From Halomonas sp. A11-A (GTDB taxonomy: Bacteria; Pseudomonadota; Gammaproteobacteria; Pseudomonadales; Halomonadaceae), in the NCBI RefSeq assembly GCF_003182195.1, contig NZ_QGTM01000029.1, forward strand, positions 1 through 35,069: a stretch of DNA of 35,069 bases, read 5' to 3'. A program made the position numbers and the translations under genes. The notes under the pieces were generated by a model. It was given only the letters and a program-made list of their open reading frames with translations, was not told the origin of the DNA and searched no databases. Positions 31,431-35,069 of the stretch are shown piece by piece. The stretch's first letter is position 1. Every line of letters starts with the position of its first letter.

Positions 31431-33935
31431 TCAGGCCAGGCTGACCAGTTCGAGACGAACCGCGCACTTCTTGAAGTCCGTCTGCTTGGAGATCGGGTCC
31501 GTGGCGTCCAGCACCACGTTGTTGATCAGCCGGTTGGCATCGAAGAAGGGCACGTAGACCAGGCCACGCGGCGGGGTCACCCGGCCGCGGGTCTCGACCC
31601 GCAGGCGCACCTCGCCACGACGACTGATCACCTTCACCTCGCTGCCGCGCCGCATGCCCTCCTCACGGGCATCCTCCGGGTGCATGTAGAGCAGCGCCGC
31701 CGGCACCGCCCGGTGCAGCTCCGGCACGCGGCGGGTCATGGAGCCGGTGTGCCAGTGTTCGAGCACCCGCCCGGTGGAGAGCCAGTAGGGGTACTCCTCG
31801 TCAGGCGACTCGGGGGGCGGCTCGTCGGGAACGGCAAAGATCAGCGCACGGTCGTCGGGCTTGGCGTAGAACTGCACGCCCCGGCCCTCTTCCACGTAGG
31901 GGTCGTAGCCTTCGCGATAGCGCCACAGAGTCTCCTGGCCGTCCACCACCGGCCAGCGCTTGCCGCGGTTCTGGTGGTAGTTGTCGAAGGCATCGAGATC
32001 CTTGCCCTTGCCGCGGCCGAAGCGGGCGTACTCCTCGAACAGCCCCTTCTGGATATAGAAGCCGAACGCCTCGGCCTCCTGGTTGGCGTAGCCCTCCTCC
32101 ATGTCCGAGAGCGGGTAGCTGTCGACCTGGCCGTTGGCGTAGAGCAGCTCGAACAGCGTCTTGTCGCGGTACTCGGGCGCCTTGTCGAGCAGCTCGCTCG
32201 GCCACACGTCGGCGACGTCGATCCGTTTGGCGAGCTCCACCAGCTGCCAGAGGTCGGAGCGCGCCTCCCCGGGCGCCTCGACCAGCTGATGGAAGAACTG
32301 GGTACGCCGCTCGGAGTTGCCGAAGGCGCCCTCCTTCTCGACCCAGGAGGCGGCCGGCAGGATCAGATCGGCGGCCTGCGCCGAGACCGTGGGGTAGATG
32401 TCGGAGACGATGACGAAGGCCTCCTCGTTGCGCCAGCCCGGCAGGATCTCCTGCTGGGTGTTGGGCCCGGCCTGCATGTTGTTGTTGACCTGGGTCCAGT
32501 AGACCTTGATCGCGCCGTCCTTGAGCTTGCGGCTCTGCTCCACGGCATGAAAGCCCACGCGCTCGGGAATAGTGCCTTCGGGCAGCTTCCAGATCTGCTC
32601 CGCCTCGCGGCGATGCTCGGGGTTGGTGACCACCCGGTCCGCCGGCAGGCGATGGGCGAAGGTGCCCACCTCGCGGGCGGTGCCGCAGGCAGAGGGCTGG
32701 CCGGTCAGCGAGAAGGGGCTGTTGCCGGGTTCGGAGATCTTGCCGGTGAGCAGGTGCAGGTTGTAGATGAGGTTGTTCACCCACACGCCGCGGGTGTGCT
32801 GGTTGACCCCCATGGTCCAGAACGACATGACCTTGATGTTGGGGTCGGCGTAGAGCTCGGCCAGCCGCTCCAGGCGGCTCTCGGATACCCCGGATTCCCG
32901 TGCCGCCCGTTCCAGGGTGAAGTCGGCAACGTGGTCGGCGAATTCGTCGAAGCTCATCTCCGTCCAGCGGTTGGGGTTATCGGCGTTGGCGGCCGCCTGC
33001 TGCAGCGGATGCTCGTCGCGCAGGCCGTAGCCGATGTCATCTACGGCACGCACGAAGTTGGTGTGATTCTCGACGAAATCGCGGTCGACGCGGTCGGTCT
33101 GGATGATGTGGTTGGCGATGTAGTTGAGGATCACCACGTCGGCGTTGGGCTTCATCACCATGGGGATGTCGGCCAGATCGAAACTGCGGTGCTGAAAGGT
33201 GGAGAGCACCGCCACCTGGGTATCGGGGTAGGAAAGCCGCCGGTCGGTGACCCGGGTCCACAAGATCGGGTGCATCTCCGCCATGTTGGAGCCCCACAGC
33301 ACGAAGGCGTTGGCGTGCTCGATGTCGTCGTAGACGCCCATGGGCTCGTCGGAGCCGAAAGCGCGCATGAAGGCGAACACCGCCGAGGCCATGCAGTGCC
33401 GCGCATTGGGGTCGATGTTGTTGGAGCGCAGCCCGGCCTTGAACAGCTTGCTGGCGGCATAGCCTTCCCAGATGGTCCACTGGCCGGAGCCGAACATCGC
33501 CACGCTCTCGGGTCCGTGCTCGCGAATGGCACTCTTGAACTTGTCGGCCATCAGGTCGAGGGCTTCGTCCCAGGAGACCGGCTCGAAGTCGCCGCGCTTG
33601 TCGTAAACGCCGTTGCGCTTGCGCAGCAGCGGCTGCTGCAGGCGGTCCTGACCGTAGAGAATCTTGGACAGGAAGTAGCCCTTGACGCAGTTGAGCCCGC
33701 GGTTGACCTCCGAATGAATGTCACCGTGTGTGGCCACGATACGGTTGCTCTGGGTGGCTACCATGACGCTGCAGCCCACCCCACAGAAGCGACAGGGCGC
33801 CTTGTTCCAGTTCAGCCGCGTCAAGTCGGCGTTGGTGATGAGGTTGGTGGCGCCGGCCGGAATGGCCATACCGGCAGTGGCCGCCGCCACGGCCACTGCG
33901 TTGGCCTTGGCGAATTCACGACGCGTCATCTTCAT
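31431..33935 (-). CDS. napA: periplasmic nitrate reductase catalytic subunit
   Basis: An 834-residue Mo-bis-MGD enzyme reducing nitrate to nitrite. The Tat signal is [20 protein letters not shown]. The [4Fe-4S] cluster is held by Cys48, Cys51, Cys55 and Cys83 (CRFCGVGC...NCVKGYF), and Cys181 in [10 protein letters not shown] is the molybdenum ligand. Length and C-terminal dinucleotide domain are standard (E. coli 828). It overlaps napD by 4 bp, so chaperone and enzyme are translated together. Nap enzymes serve redox balancing or aerobic denitrification rather than bulk respiration; no further denitrification genes are in view. Confidence 0.97.
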   Translation of the reverse strand: MKMTRREFAKANAVAVAAATAGMAIPAGATNLITNADLTRLNWNKAPCRFCGVGCSVMVATQSNRIVATHGDIHSEVNRGLNCVKGYFLSKILYGQDRLQQPLLRKRNGVYDKRGDFEPVSWDEALDLMADKFKSAIREHGPESVAMFGSGQWTIWEGYAASKLFKAGLRSNNIDPNARHCMASAVFAFMRAFGSDEPMGVYDDIEHANAFVLWGSNMAEMHPILWTRVTDRRLSYPDTQVAVLSTFQHRSFDLADIPMVMKPNADVVILNYIANHIIQTDRVDRDFVENHTNFVRAVDDIGYGLRDEHPLQQAAANADNPNRWTEMSFDEFADHVADFTLERAARESGVSESRLERLAELYADPNIKVMSFWTMGVNQHTRGVWVNNLIYNLHLLTGKISEPGNSPFSLTGQPSACGTAREVGTFAHRLPADRVVTNPEHRREAEQIWKLPEGTIPERVGFHAVEQSRKLKDGAIKVYWTQVNNNMQAGPNTQQEILPGWRNEEAFVIVSDIYPTVSAQAADLILPAASWVEKEGAFGNSERRTQFFHQLVEAPGEARSDLWQLVELAKRIDVADVWPSELLDKAPEYRDKTLFELLYANGQVDSYPLSDMEEGYANQEAEAFGFYIQKGLFEEYARFGRGKGKDLDAFDNYHQNRGKRWPVVDGQETLWRYREGYDPYVEEGRGVQFYAKPDDRALIFAVPDEPPPESPDEEYPYWLSTGRVLEHWHTGSMTRRVPELHRAVPAALLYMHPEDAREEGMRRGSEVKVISRRGEVRLRVETRGRVTPPRGLVYVPFFDANRLINNVVLDATDPISKQTDFKKCAVRLELVSLA

Positions 33936-34243
33936 GTCGGCATTCCTTCTGCAGCGGCTTGGGATGAGACGGGATCAGCGGGTTCGTCGGCAGACGCGGG
34001 ATCGAGTACCTGGTGATACACCAGCGCCGCTCCCAGCACGCCTGGCCGCACCTGGATCGCATCGATCAGCTCGAGAATCCGCGCCTCGCGCAAACTCTCC
34101 ACTACCACCACCAGCTTGCCGCTGGGATCCTCGGCGCTGACCTCGCTCTCGGGCTGGGCAGCCAGCCATCGCGCCACTTCCCGGGCGTGCTCGGGCCGGA
34201 CATGTACCAGCAGACTGGCGATGTGGAGGGTTTCATTCGGCAT
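33932..34243 (-). CDS. napD: NapD, Tat chaperone for NapA
   Basis: A 103-residue cytoplasmic protein of the NapD ferredoxin-like fold: [20 protein letters not shown], then [18 protein letters not shown]. It binds the NapA signal peptide and delays export until the cofactor is loaded. It overlaps napF by 11 bp and napA by 4 bp. Confidence 0.9.
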   Translation of the reverse strand: MPNETLHIASLLVHVRPEHAREVARWLAAQPESEVSAEDPSGKLVVVVESLREARILELIDAIQVRPGVLGAALVYHQVLDPASADEPADPVSSQAAAEGMPT

Positions 34244-34733
34244 GGGCCATCTCCTCGCTTGTCATTGTGATGGCGTGGTTGGGGCACGGGGCCTGGCAGG
34301 CACCGCAGCCGGTACAGGCTTCGCCGTTCAGCCGCGGCTTGGGCGGGCGCCCCAACTGGGGGGAAAAGACGATGGCCTGCCACTCGCAGGCGTCCTGGCA
34401 GCTCTGGCAGTGAATGTCGGCCAGCGCCAGGCAGTGGCTCTCGATACGCGCGCGCCAGGGAAAGGCGGGGCGCTGGGTGTCGAACACGTCTGCATCGCAG
34501 GCCTCGACGCAGGCACGGCATAGCGAGCAGCCCGCTTGGTCGAAGCGGATCTCGGGATAGCCGCCGCCGCCATGGAACAGCACACCCTCAGGGCAGGTCT
34601 CGATACAGGCCGCACAGCGCACGCAGCGTTCGGTGAAGTCATGGTCAGTCCAGGGTGGCCGCTGGAGCGGGCCATGACCGCCGAGGGAGCGAAAGAACTG
34701 GCGACGTGTATTGGGATTGTTCGCCTTGTGCAT
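34233..34733 (-). CDS. napF: NapF, ferredoxin-type maturation protein
   Basis: A 166-residue cytoplasmic iron-sulfur protein. Cysteine clusters are CVRCAACIETCP, CSLCRACVEACD, CTGCGACQAPCP, and a partial CQSCQDAC. NapF helps assemble the NapA iron-sulfur centre. ATG 34733 gives the family start MHKANNPNTRRQFFRSLGG; a longer frame overlaps napE and is rejected. It starts 7 bp after the napE stop. Confidence 0.92.
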   Translation of the reverse strand: MHKANNPNTRRQFFRSLGGHGPLQRPPWTDHDFTERCVRCAACIETCPEGVLFHGGGGYPEIRFDQAGCSLCRACVEACDADVFDTQRPAFPWRARIESHCLALADIHCQSCQDACEWQAIVFSPQLGRPPKPRLNGEACTGCGACQAPCPNHAITMTSEEMAHAE

Positions 34734-34740
34734 GCGACCC

Positions 34741-34896
34741 TCAGCTCGGCGGCCCGGGCGGGCCCGTGAAGGTCTGGTAGATCCATACCGAGAAGCCGAA
34801 GCCACCAACAACGGCTATCGCCAGGATGGGAAACAGCAGAATGGCGATGAAGAGGAACAGCTTGAACTCCTTCTTCTTCCGCTCCTCGGGCGCCAT
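34741..34896 (-). CDS. napE: NapE, small membrane protein of the nap operon
   Basis: A 51-residue peptide on the minus strand: MAPEERKKKEFKLFLFIAIL, then LFPILAIAVVGGFGFSVWIY and a Pro-rich tail. A basic N-terminus and one long hydrophobic helix, plus the motif FLFIAILLFPILAIAVVGGFGF, are typical of NapE. Its role is unknown. It is first in the operon napE-F-D-A-B-C. Only about 64 bp separate its start from the transposase gene upstream. Confidence 0.88.
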   Translation of the reverse strand: MAPEERKKKEFKLFLFIAILLFPILAIAVVGGFGFSVWIYQTFTGPPGPPS

Positions 34897-34960
34897 GGTA
34901 AGTGCCTAACCGAAAGTTTTCGTGCATAATGTATGTGGGATAACTGACACGGACGGAACC

Positions 34961-35069
34961 ATGGCAAGGCGCTACGTTGCACCTCTCACTGAGTCTGAGC
35001 AGCAGACGCTGTCCTCCGCCTATCACCATGGTGAGAAGCGCGCCCTACGTCGACGTGCGCATGCCATCT
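34961..35069 (+). mobile_element. 5' end of an IS630-type transposase gene, cut by the window
   Basis: From ATG 34961 the frame encodes MARRYVAPLTESEQQTLSSA, then YHHGEKRALRRRAHAI and leaves the window. This resembles the N-terminal helix-turn-helix of IS630-family transposases. The preceding bases 34909-34945 (CGAAAGTTTTCG palindrome at 34911-34922, then GTGCATAATGTATGTGGG) are probably the left terminal repeat. IS630 elements insert at TA; TA occurs at 34907-34908. Confidence 0.75.

Noticed and set aside
30918..34016. A 1032-codon plus-strand open frame across napA and napB
   Set aside because: It is antisense to well-supported nap genes, has His/Val/Gly-rich composition typical of GC-rich shadow frames, and lacks any family motif.

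Overview
The window is GC-rich and densely coding, with the look of a gammaproteobacterial chromosome. RadA, a NapEFDABC order, a DctPQM TRAP operon, a NahR-like regulator and a pch-type p-cresol locus together suggest a Halomonas-like (Halomonadaceae) or related marine/halophilic bacterium. That placement is an inference from gene content, not from a marker gene.

Layout. Positions 1-3244 are a housekeeping stretch: an AEC-family transporter, an NlpE-like lipoprotein and radA. Positions 3245-4622 are a gene graveyard. It holds the 5' end of an IS1380-type transposase, a decayed piece of a sigma-54 regulator, a piece of a SnoaL-like gene (both duplicated from intact genes near 17.2-18.3 kb) and the N-terminal third of a flavin hydroxylase of the 3-hydroxybenzoate/phenol hydroxylase type. 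Next come a TRAP transporter (dctPQM) and a MarR regulator (4873-8317), probably the surviving partners of the broken hydroxylase. Then a divergent salicylate hydroxylase/NahR-like pair (8399-10798).

Positions 10855-18078 are a p-cresol module. It has cytochrome c (pchC), pchX, flavoprotein (pchF), aldehyde dehydrogenase (pchA) and a zinc aryl-alcohol dehydrogenase on the minus strand, with a divergent DmpR/XylR-type sigma-54 activator. A SnoaL-like protein and a beta-keto acid cleavage enzyme (BKACE) follow. Positions 19593-28636 carry the whole protocatechuate branch of the beta-ketoadipate pathway: pcaB, then pcaI-pcaJ-pcaF-pcaL(DC fusion)-pcaQ-pcaH-pcaG, plus a divergent IclR-type pcaR. 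Two regulator types are present with recognisable operators: a PcaQ box before pcaHG, and GTTCG-N5-CGAAC sites before pcaI and between pcaB and pcaR. A second AEC transporter and a scar of a divergent LysR/AEC pair follow. Positions 30250-34896 are a complete periplasmic nitrate reductase operon (napEFDABC), and the 5' end of an IS630-type transposase begins just upstream of it.

Together the intact genes would take p-cresol to 4-hydroxybenzoate, and protocatechuate to succinyl-CoA and acetyl-CoA. The linking 4-hydroxybenzoate 3-hydroxylase (pobA) is not in the window, and neither are catechol genes for the product of salicylate hydroxylase. The BKACE gene could give a second exit from the pathway at 3-oxoadipate.
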